Both the position numbers and the translations under genes were made by a program. Positions 44,342 to 54,166 of a stretch of 64,000 bases of DNA are shown here, one piece after another. Source of the stretch: Nostoc sp. FACHB-110 (GTDB lineage Bacteria; Cyanobacteriota; Cyanobacteriia; Cyanobacteriales; Nostocaceae); contig NZ_JACJRU010000003.1 in the NCBI RefSeq assembly GCF_014697425.1, positions 124,001 through 188,000 on the forward strand. Reading direction: 5' to 3'. The notes beneath the pieces were generated by a model that was given only the letters and a program-made list of their open reading frames with translations, made no database searches and had not been told where the DNA came from. Each line of letters begins with the position of its first letter. Positions within the stretch are counted from its first letter, which is position 1.

Positions 44342-45544
44342 TTAAACGTCCTGAGGATTTACAGGAAAGTAGAATTCAACTCCTTTTGCAATTAAGTGTT
44401 GATTATTCGATAAAATTTCTTTTTTAAAGTTCCACGCTAAGACGTAATAAATATCTGGTAGTTCTTGAATTTCTTTTTCAATCACAAGGGGAATGTGCAT
44501 TCCTGGGGAATAAAGCCCACGACGCAGTTCATTTTTTTCCACCAAGCAATCAATATAGTTAGTCCCCACACCAAAGTAATTCAACATTGTATTACCTTTT
44601 ACGGGTGCGCCAAAACCAAAAATTTTCTTACCTTGCTGTTTAGCTTGTTTTAGATAGGTAAGATTTTCAGTTTTCATTTGTTGAATTCTTTGGGCGAATT
44701 CTAAATAGGTTGATAATTCATTGCTTTTTTGCTCGACTTCTGATTGACGGAGATTTTGCAGGCGATCGCTCTGTTCTTTTTTACCTTTATGTGTTACAAA
44801 CCCAATAATAGAACCACCATGAATTGGAGACAAGTAAGCATCAAACATGGATAAACCATGTCGATTTAATAGCACTTCAATAGTATTGAGATTGTAATAC
44901 AATAAATGCTCATGATAAATCTGGTCAAACGCTAGATTCTCTACAATCCGTTTCATATAGAGAAACTGCACCACAAAAACCCCATCATCCCGCAAAGCTT
45001 CTCTAATACCCTCAGTGACAGAATGCAGTTCTTCTAAATGAAAAAACACCCCCGCCGCATTAATCACATGAAATTTGCGCTGCAGACGGTTAACTACATC
45101 TAGATTAAAAAACTCATTTAAAGTTGTAATACCTGCATCATTAGCTATCTTTGCCGTAGTTTTTGAAGATTCAACCCCCAAAACCTCATAACCAAGAGCT
45201 TGAAAATGCTTGAGTTGAGTTCCATCATTAGAACCAATATCAAGCACTGATTTACCTAGAGTATCTTTAAAAAAGTTATTGTCTACTTCCTCGGCTACAT
45301 TTTTGAAATGTTCACTCAAAGAACGAGTTACACCTGATAAATAGGTGTGGTCGCCAAACATAATTTCTTTTTTAACAGTGTAGTCTAGCTGAACAGTACC
45401 ACAATCGTGACAATATAAAACGCGCAAAGGATAAAAAGGTTCCTTGCCAATTTCTTCCGCTTTTAAAAAGTGATTGCACCAAGGTTGAGAACCCAGGTCA
45501 ATGGCAAGTTCTAAGTTCGTTGAATCACAGACACGACAATACAT
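44342..45544 (-). CDS. NDP-sugar C-methyltransferase-like, three-domain
   Basis: The 400-aa enzyme has the three domains of sugar C-methyltransferases. An N-terminal zinc-binding domain (CRVCDS at residues 3-8 and YCHDCGTVQLDY at about 49-60) comes first. The AdoMet-binding domain has VLDIGSNDGTQLKHF, and the C-terminal domain contains IFGFGAPVKGNTMLNYFGVG. Relatives methylate C-3 or C-5 of NDP-4-keto-6-deoxyhexoses. That suggests a branched-chain sugar in the polysaccharide, an inference, since no matching 4,6-dehydratase is certain in the locus. Confidence 0.85.
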   Translation of the reverse strand: MYCRVCDSTNLELAIDLGSQPWCNHFLKAEEIGKEPFYPLRVLYCHDCGTVQLDYTVKKEIMFGDHTYLSGVTRSLSEHFKNVAEEVDNNFFKDTLGKSVLDIGSNDGTQLKHFQALGYEVLGVESSKTTAKIANDAGITTLNEFFNLDVVNRLQRKFHVINAAGVFFHLEELHSVTEGIREALRDDGVFVVQFLYMKRIVENLAFDQIYHEHLLYYNLNTIEVLLNRHGLSMFDAYLSPIHGGSIIGFVTHKGKKEQSDRLQNLRQSEVEQKSNELSTYLEFAQRIQQMKTENLTYLKQAKQQGKKIFGFGAPVKGNTMLNYFGVGTNYIDCLVEKNELRRGLYSPGMHIPLVIEKEIQELPDIYYVLAWNFKKEILSNNQHLIAKGVEFYFPVNPQDV

Positions 45545-45742
45545 TAAATATGCACCTATTACTTGATAAAATTATTTTTTATAATTAAGTATTCTTATCT
45601 TGACAATTGTGAAATGAGTTTTTTTTAATTGTATATAAGGCTATATTTGACTTGTCCGAAGATAAGTACATCTTTAAATTATTGCTGTTTACTATATTCC
45701 TTTCTTAAAGATATTTATTAATCAAATTAAGTTTTTGTACCT

Positions 45743-46687
45743 TTATTTAGGTGTGCAGTAAAGGGCATGACCTTCCATTTTCATTTTGTAACCTAGATTA
45801 GATAAATAAGGCTGAACTCCCAGTAAAGCAGATTCTCCTGTTTTCACATCCTTGTGAATATCAATACAAAGGTATGGTAAGAATTTTTCTAGTGTGTTTT
45901 TGCCACCATATAAAGCATACAGTTCAAAACCTTCAATATCTATTTTGATAACTTTAGGCTGTATACCTGTAGCAGTAACGTATTCATCAAGAGTAGTTAC
46001 ATCAACTACATAGCGCACATGATTCATGCTTGGATTGATGCTGGGTGATGCTAAGGTAGAAGCATCAGAAGCCCAAGATAAATCACCATCTGCTGTATAT
46101 TCAATAAACTCTGTAGAACCAGATAAATCTGCTATAGCAGATTTCACTATAGTTACATTTTGCACTTCATTTAGTTCTACTAATTTTACTAACCCATTGT
46201 GTGCTGTCCGAGACGGTTCAAAAGCATGAACAGAACCTTCTTCTCCAACTGCTTTCGACAAAGCTATAGTTATAACTCCAAAAGCTGCACCAATATCAAG
46301 AGCAACATCACCAGGTTCTAAATGAGAACATAACCAGTCAGACTGCTGAGACTCAACCCAATAAGTTAGTTTTTGCGCTGCTTGAGGATGTAAGCAATGC
46401 GGATATAAACGCAACAGTTCCACAGGTGCTAATAGGCTCATCCCATTGATTTGGCAAGTAAATACCGAACCTGGTCTACTAGTATCCATCAACTCTAGTA
46501 AAAATGCACGCATTGTATCTGCAAGCTGTTCATCATTATTTGGTACTAAATTATTTGAATTGCGTAAATTATGGATTGAACTGCGTAAAGTCAAAGTATC
46601 TAAACGAATCTGGCGAACATATTCTTCAAGTTCTGGTAAGTTTAATGCTTTACGGATTTTAATTTTCAACCAATTTTTGATATCCAT
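45743..46687 (-). CDS. FkbM-family methyltransferase A
   Basis: The 314-aa protein has an N-terminal helical region, then the FkbM core: VALDIGAAFGVITIALS (motif I), VHAFEPSR and TTLDEYVTATGIQPKVIKID with the acidic IEGFE. FkbM enzymes O-methylate sugars or other acceptors using AdoMet. A 35-residue helical head (DIKNWLKIKIRKALNLPEL) also begins the neighbouring FkbM gene, so they are paralogues. It likely decorates the exported glycan. Confidence 0.88.
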   Translation of the reverse strand: MDIKNWLKIKIRKALNLPELEEYVRQIRLDTLTLRSSIHNLRNSNNLVPNNDEQLADTMRAFLLELMDTSRPGSVFTCQINGMSLLAPVELLRLYPHCLHPQAAQKLTYWVESQQSDWLCSHLEPGDVALDIGAAFGVITIALSKAVGEEGSVHAFEPSRTAHNGLVKLVELNEVQNVTIVKSAIADLSGSTEFIEYTADGDLSWASDASTLASPSINPSMNHVRYVVDVTTLDEYVTATGIQPKVIKIDIEGFELYALYGGKNTLEKFLPYLCIDIHKDVKTGESALLGVQPYLSNLGYKMKMEGHALYCTPK

Positions 46688-46721
46688 ATTTATTATTTAT
46701 TGTTAACTACATAAAATACAA

Positions 46722-47897
46722 TTAAATATACAGAGAGGTAATTAAGTTATCAAACTCCGCAATTCTGCATATTTTTACCTGTTTTATTAAAAATGTTTGA
46801 TCATATGTACCATTCAAAAACTCAAAGTAAAGATTGATGTCTGAAGTGTCTTCTAAGTTAATTACCCAATCCCGATAACTCTGAGCAAGCAATTTTGTGT
46901 AAGCATGATATCTAAAAATCACAGTTTCCCCTACCTTTACTCCGCACATCATTTCATTTTCTGTGCCTTGAGCCGTAAAATCCATATCTATTAAATATCG
47001 ACCTTTACCTAGCCTGAGAGGAGATTTTAAGCTAATTAAACTACCATCAGTCTTAGTGAAATTTTCCGGATTTAAAGTAGTTATTTCATTAAAAGTAAAG
47101 GAAGGTTTATAGGGAGTCTCTGATAATCTATCTTGATGAATATAAAGGTTATTCCTTATAGCAACACCTTGAGGATAATCATGAAAACTTTTAATTTCAT
47201 GATATGTATTTAAATCTATAGCGATATAACCTTTTTCCCTTAACAAATCAAGACACTGAGTATCTTGTGGTTGCGTTTCTAATATTAAGTGAGGTTTAGC
47301 AGTAACAATAGTATTCAACATACCTTTGATGGCATCAAACTCTGCTCCTTCAATATCCATCTTTACCAAGTTTGGTACTAAACCTGTAAAATTTATGAAA
47401 TCATCGAGAGCCAGGGTTGATATGTTAAAAGCTGGGATATCTGTATTGCTGTTGCTGGCATAAATACTGTCATTAAGATGACTACCTAAATAAATTGGTA
47501 CTTTCTCATGAGATTTACTATAAATGGCAACGTGATAAACCTGGACATTATTACATCCACTCAGGACTATATTCCGTTGACACTTATCTATAATTCTGGG
47601 ACTTGCCTCAAAAGCACAGACAACACCTCTTGGCCCTACCATTCGGGACATAACAGTTGTAAGTCCACCAAAGTTAGCACCTACGTCAAAAACTACATCA
47701 CCTGGTTTACAAAGGTCTCGTAATGCAATTTGTACGGGAGGCTCCCATAAATTACCTTCATACCAGTACGAAATACCAAATAACCCTTGATCATCCCTAG
47801 GAATTTTACTACGGAGCAGATTTACAGAATCTTCTAATACTGGAATAGCTAGGGTTTTACGAAGTTGGAACTTAAGCCAGTTTTTTACAATCTTCAT
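46722..47897 (-). CDS. FkbM-family methyltransferase B with C-terminal beta domain
   Basis: The 391-aa protein starts with IVKNWLKFQLRKTLAIPVLE, like its neighbour, and contains the FkbM domain: VVFDVGANFGGLTTVMSRMV, VCAFEASPR, LALDDFINFTG and LVKMDIEGAEFDA. About 110 residues past the domain are predicted beta-rich (PLRLGKGRYLIDMDF, QGTENEMMCGVKVGET) and may bind carbohydrate. It is AT-rich. The gap to FkbM A is 34 bases. Confidence 0.85.
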   Translation of the reverse strand: MKIVKNWLKFQLRKTLAIPVLEDSVNLLRSKIPRDDQGLFGISYWYEGNLWEPPVQIALRDLCKPGDVVFDVGANFGGLTTVMSRMVGPRGVVCAFEASPRIIDKCQRNIVLSGCNNVQVYHVAIYSKSHEKVPIYLGSHLNDSIYASNSNTDIPAFNISTLALDDFINFTGLVPNLVKMDIEGAEFDAIKGMLNTIVTAKPHLILETQPQDTQCLDLLREKGYIAIDLNTYHEIKSFHDYPQGVAIRNNLYIHQDRLSETPYKPSFTFNEITTLNPENFTKTDGSLISLKSPLRLGKGRYLIDMDFTAQGTENEMMCGVKVGETVIFRYHAYTKLLAQSYRDWVINLEDTSDINLYFEFLNGTYDQTFLIKQVKICRIAEFDNLITSLYI

Positions 47898-48081
47898 AGG
47901 AAAAAATTATCTGTCTAAAATTCTATTTAGTACTAATTTGTAATTAGCAGTTCCTTGTACCCCTAAATGTTTGGAAATTATAGCGTTTCTTAATCGAGTG
48001 AGGTACATTTTTAAAGCTGCTTGTTCTGAAATAAAAGGTTTAATTATACTTCAGTTGCTTGGAAAAAGCTATACTTTATCC

Positions 48082-51066
48082 TCAAACATTAGTAAACCAT
48101 AAATATGAGTGTTGTTCATGACGATTATCATTAAAAATTTTATAAATAGGTTCAATCAATTGACTATTGATAGCTCTATGTTCTTGTTCAATTTCTTTGA
48201 TAGTACGATTTGTATGATTAACAGCAGCAACAGGTGAAAGCTTAGATATTTGAGGTATCCAATCTAAACTTCTATAAGTATCAAGCAACTTCTTAATTCC
48301 TGGTAAGAATTTTAAAGCCAGTGAATTTGGTACTTTTTGTTGTAAAAAACAGCCAATATTATAGGCATACTCTATATCTGTACTCCAGTGTTGACAATAA
48401 GACTTACGATATCGTAAACAGTTATAAAATAATCCTTCAGCTTCTTTAGGATCGCGGGTAGCAAAAGCATACTCAACCCCCGCTAAAGTCCGATGCAAAT
48501 ACCAAGCTCGTAAATCTTCTATTTCTGCTCTAGGATGTTGTGTTGTACGTTCATCTGGGTAATTACGAAAAACCCCTAAAGTTTGGGGAATAGCTTTTGT
48601 TTTAATAAACGGCAATATACGACTCTTAAATTCTGTATCTCCTGCGGCTTTAAAGGTAGCATCGTAAAAGCCAAATCTGTCATGGATAGAACGGCGATAA
48701 AGCGCGCCAACCCACGACAAGTAACAGGTTTCTAAGTAAACAAGGTCTTGTTTATAACCTTTGCGGTCATAAATCATAATATCGTTTACCCATGAGCCGT
48801 TTTCGTCAACATTAGTAACTAAACTATTAGCTTGTACCCAATCTAAAGTTGGATCTGCATCGAGTTCTGCTGCCAAAATTTCCAAACACTCAGGCAATAT
48901 AGTTTCATCAACACCAAGAAATGTCAAGTATGGCGCACGAGCAAGCTCAATACCTCGATTCCAAGCACTCTGTATAGTTTCGCGGTTAGCACATCTAGCA
49001 TAAAGAATTGGAATACTTAAAGATTCCATAACCTGCTTAAATACAGTGTATTCATCAGCAGGAGAACCACTATCAATTAAAATTATTTCAGCAGCACCCG
49101 CTTGAATCAAAGTTTGGTATTGCAGTGTTTGAAGAAACAAAGGAAGCTTAGTGGCTGCATTATAAAGTGAAACAATAATAGAAACTTTGTAATTAGAAGA
49201 AGGTCGCCTATCATCTAAAAACTCATATTCCCACTTTTGATTTAGTTTATTCTGTGATAAAGCCTGATTGAGAAGCGATTGACAGCGTTCATATTTATCG
49301 GAATATTTACCATACATAGCTTCAATCACAAGTGCTTCTTGACTAAAGCCCTCAAAGTTAAGAGAGGATACAACATTTTTGAGATTACCAAAATAGTCGT
49401 AACCTAGCAGCCGCATACATCTTATTTGATAAGTTGCTGCAACAAGATTATTATCTCTTAGCATCTCTAATCTCGCTATTTCTTGCCAAATTCGCACGCG
49501 ATCAATTCGAGACTCAGATGATAAACCCCAACAAATTTTAACTTTATCACTTAATTCTTGCTTACTGCCTTCACCCCAATTAAAGATGTATTGATATTTT
49601 TTTAGTAGAGATAAGCCTTTTATACCTTGGTCTACTATCTTCAAATCTTCATAGTTATCTTTACTCAAAATAGAACGTATTTTATTTTTGATGAATCCTT
49701 TGGGGTTATTCATCAAAAACTTAATTTGATGAAAACCTTGCTTGCTTTCTGGTGTAAGTTGTTTTTTAACAAGTTTTAAAGCTTCATGTTTAATATAATT
49801 AGGCTTTGCAATAATTTGTTTATTTCCAGCTTCTTGAATTTTGATCAATAAAGAATACCAATACTCTAATTGAGTACGCATATCTTCATCATAAATTGGT
49901 GAACTCTCATATATTGAATCTAGAGATAAACCAGATAATTCTGGTTGTGATTGTGATAGATATTCTACTAAGTCGTAGCGATAATTGTGATAATTATCTA
50001 ATAAAGCAATTATTTCAGGAAGACAACAATATATATTATTTATATCTATTGTTATCAAAGGTATATTAGGATAAGTCTCTTGAAGAAATGTTACTACTCC
50101 AGCACCAGTACCAACAACTGTTGGACATCCTGAAAATAGAGATTCAAGAGCAGTTAAATTAAAAGTGTCATATTTGGAAGGTAGTATCGTTACAGATTTC
50201 TCAGAAAATATTTTTTGATACAAATCTTCCTGGCTTATAGAAGCTATTAAATTAACATCATCTTTTAATCGGTTATTAATCATCTGGTAAAGGAAAATTC
50301 CTGAACCTAATTCTCCTTTAGGATCAAAGCTATCAGGGCCAATCAGATTAGCTGTTTTAAATTTATAACGAGGTAGCCACCATGCTAATTCTACAAAAAT
50401 GTCTGGGCCTTTTCGTCTTTCTTTGCGTCCAACAAAGTTAAGGGTGGGTAGTTCATCTGAATAATTAGCTAATTTAGGTGTAGGTAACGAAATTACATAT
50501 AAAGGATTTAGATAATAAGATTTTAAATTTAAAATTTTTCTCCATTCATTCAAATATGTTTTACTTATTCCATAGCGTGTATCAACCACAGCGTACTGAA
50601 TTTTTTCTTGTAGAACTAGAGTTTGATCAACATTTCCATTATTAAACCAGTCAAGTCGAATTGATGTAGAAACATTACCATGCATTGATAAAACTATACG
50701 TTCAAATTCGACATTATGATGTTTAAAAGCTGGACGTAGCATTGTACTAAACTGCTCGTAATCTGGTACATCGACTACATCAAAACGCTGTCCAGCTACG
50801 GATATGGCAAAATTATTAGCCATCACAAATGCTCTATATATCCATTTTGGTGGTGTCAAATCACAAAAATTTTCATTGTTTAAAACATCATATTTTTCTT
50901 GATAGATAATTGGGTGAGCATTGGCAGGACGTGTATCTGTAGAAAGTTCAGAAACTATAAAATAGTAAAATTCAATGTGAGAATTTTTTTCAATGAGACT
51001 ACGATAAAACGTTTGTCCTCCGCCAACTTTTTTAAATAAATCAAAATCAACAATTAAAACTTTCAT
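48082..51066 (-). CDS. Two-domain glycosyltransferase (GT4-like plus GT2)
   Basis: The 994-aa protein is a fusion. The N-terminal 420 residues form a GT-B enzyme (KVLIVDFDLFKKVGGGQTFY, then LPTLNFVGRKERRKGPDIFV and VTILPSKYDTFNLTALESLF). A helical linker follows (about 430-620). The C-terminal part from about 625 is a GT2 domain (KVSIIVSLYNAATKLPLFLQ, EIILIDSGSPADEY, NRGIELARAPYLTFLGVDET). The order suggests one protein adding two sugars in succession. The GT2 DxD-like motif reads GVDE, so its metal site is slightly unusual. The gene has AT-rich codons. Confidence 0.85.
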   Translation of the reverse strand: MKVLIVDFDLFKKVGGGQTFYRSLIEKNSHIEFYYFIVSELSTDTRPANAHPIIYQEKYDVLNNENFCDLTPPKWIYRAFVMANNFAISVAGQRFDVVDVPDYEQFSTMLRPAFKHHNVEFERIVLSMHGNVSTSIRLDWFNNGNVDQTLVLQEKIQYAVVDTRYGISKTYLNEWRKILNLKSYYLNPLYVISLPTPKLANYSDELPTLNFVGRKERRKGPDIFVELAWWLPRYKFKTANLIGPDSFDPKGELGSGIFLYQMINNRLKDDVNLIASISQEDLYQKIFSEKSVTILPSKYDTFNLTALESLFSGCPTVVGTGAGVVTFLQETYPNIPLITIDINNIYCCLPEIIALLDNYHNYRYDLVEYLSQSQPELSGLSLDSIYESSPIYDEDMRTQLEYWYSLLIKIQEAGNKQIIAKPNYIKHEALKLVKKQLTPESKQGFHQIKFLMNNPKGFIKNKIRSILSKDNYEDLKIVDQGIKGLSLLKKYQYIFNWGEGSKQELSDKVKICWGLSSESRIDRVRIWQEIARLEMLRDNNLVAATYQIRCMRLLGYDYFGNLKNVVSSLNFEGFSQEALVIEAMYGKYSDKYERCQSLLNQALSQNKLNQKWEYEFLDDRRPSSNYKVSIIVSLYNAATKLPLFLQTLQYQTLIQAGAAEIILIDSGSPADEYTVFKQVMESLSIPILYARCANRETIQSAWNRGIELARAPYLTFLGVDETILPECLEILAAELDADPTLDWVQANSLVTNVDENGSWVNDIMIYDRKGYKQDLVYLETCYLSWVGALYRRSIHDRFGFYDATFKAAGDTEFKSRILPFIKTKAIPQTLGVFRNYPDERTTQHPRAEIEDLRAWYLHRTLAGVEYAFATRDPKEAEGLFYNCLRYRKSYCQHWSTDIEYAYNIGCFLQQKVPNSLALKFLPGIKKLLDTYRSLDWIPQISKLSPVAAVNHTNRTIKEIEQEHRAINSQLIEPIYKIFNDNRHEQHSYLWFTNV

Positions 51067-51091
51067 AAGTGTGATTAATATTTAGTAATTT

Positions 51092-52072
51092 TTAGCAAAA
51101 GATTATCTGAGAACCTGGTGAATTTGTTTTCGTAGTTAATATTTGATGGTTAGCAAAAGTAATATGTAATTTTTTATGTAATTCTGGTGGTGCAAAAAAC
51201 AGCATGAATCCTCCAGCCCCTGCACCTAACAATTTACCACCCCATGCACCTGCTTCTATACCCATATGATAAATTTTGTCAATTTCAGGATTTGAAATGC
51301 CACCATCGAGACTACGTTTGGCTAACCACGCACAATGTAATAAATCTCCAAATTCTGATAAAGATTTATTACTAGTTAAGATATCCCAGCCTTCATCAAC
51401 CATGTAGCGCATATTCTTCAAGGTGTCTGTGTTACTTTTTACTTTTTGTAGCTGTTGTTCTACCACATCAGCTGCTTTGCGTCTAATACCTGTAAAGACG
51501 ATAAAAAGATGTTGCTCAAATTCTTGCAAACGCTGTGGAGAGATAGATAAACGGTTAACTATAATATCGTCTTCAGCCCTAAATTCAACCAAATTAAAAC
51601 CACCAACTGCCGCTAAAACCTGATCCTGGCAGCCTACTTTATCGTTAACTAATTGTCTTTCTACATAAATGGCTTCATAAGCCAACTCTAGTGGCTTGAT
51701 AAACTCACCTTTAAAACTGTGAAGTGCTTGTAGTAAAGAAACAGTAAATGCTGAAGAAGAACCTAGCCCGGTAAAAGCAGGCAAATCTGCAACATTATGT
51801 AATTCAATATCCTTTTCTAACCCACAAAATTTTAAACATTCACGATAAACACGATGCTCGATTTCATCTACATTTTTTACTAGTTCGACTTTGCGGTAAG
51901 AAACTCTAATTGAATAGTCAAACAACCGACTTAAAAAGGGACTAGCTGTAACATAAGAAAATTTATCTATGGCAGTTGCTAAGACAGCGCCTCCGTGTTG
52001 AAGGAAATATTCAGGGTAATCAGTTCCACCTCCAAAAAAACTAATACGAACGGGCGCACGAGATATTAACAT
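51092..52072 (-). CDS. hddA: D-glycero-alpha-D-manno-heptose 7-phosphate kinase
   Basis: The 326-aa GHMP kinase (ATG at 52072; the frame is open from a TTG at 52105) begins MLISRAPVRISFFGGGTDYP, the hallmark of HddA-type sugar kinases. It has the ATP loop PAFTGLGSSSAFTVSL and the C-terminal AGAWGGKLLGAGAGGFMLFF. It phosphorylates C-1 of heptose 7-phosphate to give the 1,7-bisphosphate used by GmhB. It sits between the sulfotransferase gene and the two-domain glycosyltransferase gene. Confidence 0.88.
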   Translation of the reverse strand: MLISRAPVRISFFGGGTDYPEYFLQHGGAVLATAIDKFSYVTASPFLSRLFDYSIRVSYRKVELVKNVDEIEHRVYRECLKFCGLEKDIELHNVADLPAFTGLGSSSAFTVSLLQALHSFKGEFIKPLELAYEAIYVERQLVNDKVGCQDQVLAAVGGFNLVEFRAEDDIIVNRLSISPQRLQEFEQHLFIVFTGIRRKAADVVEQQLQKVKSNTDTLKNMRYMVDEGWDILTSNKSLSEFGDLLHCAWLAKRSLDGGISNPEIDKIYHMGIEAGAWGGKLLGAGAGGFMLFFAPPELHKKLHITFANHQILTTKTNSPGSQIIFC

Positions 52073-52177
52073 AGATTTATTTTTTATGAATAAAGAGGAT
52101 ATCAATTTAATAAATGTTACAAACTGAATGACAGATTTTGCAGAGATAAATTATCAATTGTTTTGGGGAAATTTTTG

Positions 52178-53410
52178 TTATTCTTTTGCTTGCTGTAGCT
52201 GATACAGGAGATTATTTATTTGATTTTGTGTACTTGTGATAAAAGTATAACCATCAGGTGCTGTGGAACTTCCTATTATTTCTTTGAATTGAAAAGTTTT
52301 AAAACAAAATACATCTTGTACTTGTTTATATATATTTTCACAAGCTAGACAAATATCGGAGTAAATTGATAATTCTTCGGGAATTTCATAATTATCTAAA
52401 AGCGAGTTTTGATGTTTTTTAGTGAACATATTTTCTGGAATATTAATATTATTAATTTCTATATATGAACACAAACTTAAAATGGTTTCACAACTTAAAC
52501 TTTCAAAAAAAAGTACATAAGAATTTGGAAAAGCACAAATTATATCAATTTTTAGTAGTAAAGTTCTTAACCAAGACTCGAATAATAAATTTAAACTTAT
52601 GTCAGGAAACATTTTTAACATAGACCACACGGTTTCCGTTGGTCTACGTATAATAATTATGTATTTTGAAAAATAAAAATATCTTGCATGAAAGTTAAAA
52701 AATAATTCTTGATGAGATTTATTATCGATATTTATACCGTGAGGGCCAAAAGCTACTTTTTCTCCTATAAATTTGTAATTTTTGTTCATCCTTAATAAAA
52801 AAGGAAAGGCCCCCTTTTCTATAAGTCTAGATGGCGGAGCAAATGATGTGCCTTTAAATTTGGGGTTTTTAAAAAGTATATGTTGATTATTATAAAAATC
52901 TACAAAATCGTCTAGATTATAATGTAAAGCTAAATTTGCTTCGCCTAACAAAAACACTTCTGAAGAAAGATTTAAAGAACTACATAGAATAGATGTGCCA
53001 GATCTAGCATTACCAACAATAAAAAGACCTGCTTTGCTTAGTTTTTCATATTCTTCATCCGATAAGTTAGAATTATCAACAGTTTTAGCTAATACTTGCT
53101 GTTTTTGAATATCGTTTTTTGCCGGTTCCATTTTTTGTGAAAAATTTTCATATTTTTTTTCTAATTCTAAAATTTGTTGATTTTTTATATCTATTTCTGT
53201 TAATCTTTGCTGATAAGCACTATCTAAATCTCTCATAAGAGTTTCCATTTTTTGGGAAATATCTTCATATTTTTTTTCTAATTCTAAAATTTGTTGATTT
53301 TTTATATCTATTTCTGTTAATCTTTCCCGATAAGCACTATCTAAATCTCTAATAAAAGTACGTAGAGACTGAGGGACTAATTTCTTGAAAAGTGAATAAA
53401 TAATTGTCAT
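52178..53410 (-). CDS. Sulfotransferase with repeated N-terminal coiled coil
   Basis: The 410-aa protein has the PAPS 5'-phosphosulfate loop FIVGNARSGTSILCSSL (about 130-146) and the 3'-phosphate motif IIIIRRPTETVWSML (251-265), so it is a sulfotransferase-fold enzyme. Residues 21-98 form a coiled coil made of two nearly identical 39-residue units (RDLDSAY..RLTEIDIKNQQ). The sequence is Lys/Asn/Ile-rich and AT-rich, unlike the neighbouring hddC, which suggests a separate origin. It likely sulfates the exported glycan. It is 3 bases downstream of hddC. Confidence 0.8.
   Translation of the reverse strand: MTIIYSLFKKLVPQSLRTFIRDLDSAYRERLTEIDIKNQQILELEKKYEDISQKMETLMRDLDSAYQQRLTEIDIKNQQILELEKKYENFSQKMEPAKNDIQKQQVLAKTVDNSNLSDEEYEKLSKAGLFIVGNARSGTSILCSSLNLSSEVFLLGEANLALHYNLDDFVDFYNNQHILFKNPKFKGTSFAPPSRLIEKGAFPFLLRMNKNYKFIGEKVAFGPHGINIDNKSHQELFFNFHARYFYFSKYIIIIRRPTETVWSMLKMFPDISLNLLFESWLRTLLLKIDIICAFPNSYVLFFESLSCETILSLCSYIEINNINIPENMFTKKHQNSLLDNYEIPEELSIYSDICLACENIYKQVQDVFCFKTFQFKEIIGSSTAPDGYTFITSTQNQINNLLYQLQQAKE
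53154..53370 (-). repeat. 117-bp tandem duplication inside the sulfotransferase gene
   Basis: Two direct copies of a 117-bp unit differ at only a few bases (shared words start at 53161 and 53278, exactly 117 apart). They encode the duplicated 39-residue coiled-coil block. The near-identity at DNA level points to a recent duplication. Confidence 0.85.
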
Positions 53411-53413
53411 ATT

Positions 53414-54154
53414 TTATACAATAAATTTATTTTGATTCTTTGCAATGAATGATTCTACCTCTATAAAGGATTGAGGAGTGCCTATATCCAAAAAGGGAGC
53501 ATCAACTGTATTTACTAATAAACATTTGTCTTGGGATAGTAAATAAGGAAAGACTTCATTCTCAAAACTTAATGGAACTGCTGTAGGAAACTCTCTTATG
53601 GCAAAGTCTGGGAATAAATAGACCCCCGCATTTACTATTCCAGCACCTGGGCATTTTTCCGCAAATTTTTTCAAATGACCGGACTGATTACACACTAAAG
53701 AACCGTATCTAGAAGCATCGTCAACTGATAAACCTAAGATTACGCCAGTAACTGTAGGGTCTAAAAGATGAGTACGAAGTGTAGTCAAGTTGGCAAAAAC
53801 TAAAGAATCTCCATTAACTACCAACCAAGCTGGGGGGGATTCTCTACTTTGATTTACAGCATTTAAAAAACCCCCAGCTGTACCTAAAGGCGCTGTTTCT
53901 CGACAGCAAATAGTTTGTACTCCATCAACAGGTTGCTGATGAAAATGTTGCTCTACGACCTCTGCAAGATAACCTGTTGAGAGAATAACTTTGTTGATGC
54001 CTTGGGTTTTTAAATAGCGGACAACCCATTCGACAAAGGGCTTACCTGCGACTGATGCCATAGGTTTAGGCACACCGTTGAGTAGGTGCTTAATGCGTGT
54101 ACCGTAGCCGCCTGCTAGTACTACTGCTATGACATCGTTCAGGTTAGATGACAT
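53414..54154 (-). CDS. hddC: Heptose-1-phosphate guanylyltransferase-like nucleotidyltransferase
   Basis: The 246-aa protein has the nucleotidyltransferase signature AVVLAGGYGTRIKHLLNGVP followed by KPMASVAGKPF, and later WLVVNGDSLVFANL. The ATG at 54154 is preceded by GAGGAAGG; the frame opens at a TTG at 54166. Together with gmhA, gmhB and hddA this fits HddC, which makes GDP-D-glycero-alpha-D-manno-heptose. The sugar could instead be another hexose 1-phosphate, so the call rests largely on context. Confidence 0.78.
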   Translation of the reverse strand: MSSNLNDVIAVVLAGGYGTRIKHLLNGVPKPMASVAGKPFVEWVVRYLKTQGINKVILSTGYLAEVVEQHFHQQPVDGVQTICCRETAPLGTAGGFLNAVNQSRESPPAWLVVNGDSLVFANLTTLRTHLLDPTVTGVILGLSVDDASRYGSLVCNQSGHLKKFAEKCPGAGIVNAGVYLFPDFAIREFPTAVPLSFENEVFPYLLSQDKCLLVNTVDAPFLDIGTPQSFIEVESFIAKNQNKFIV

Positions 54155-54166
54155 TGCCTTCCTCAA

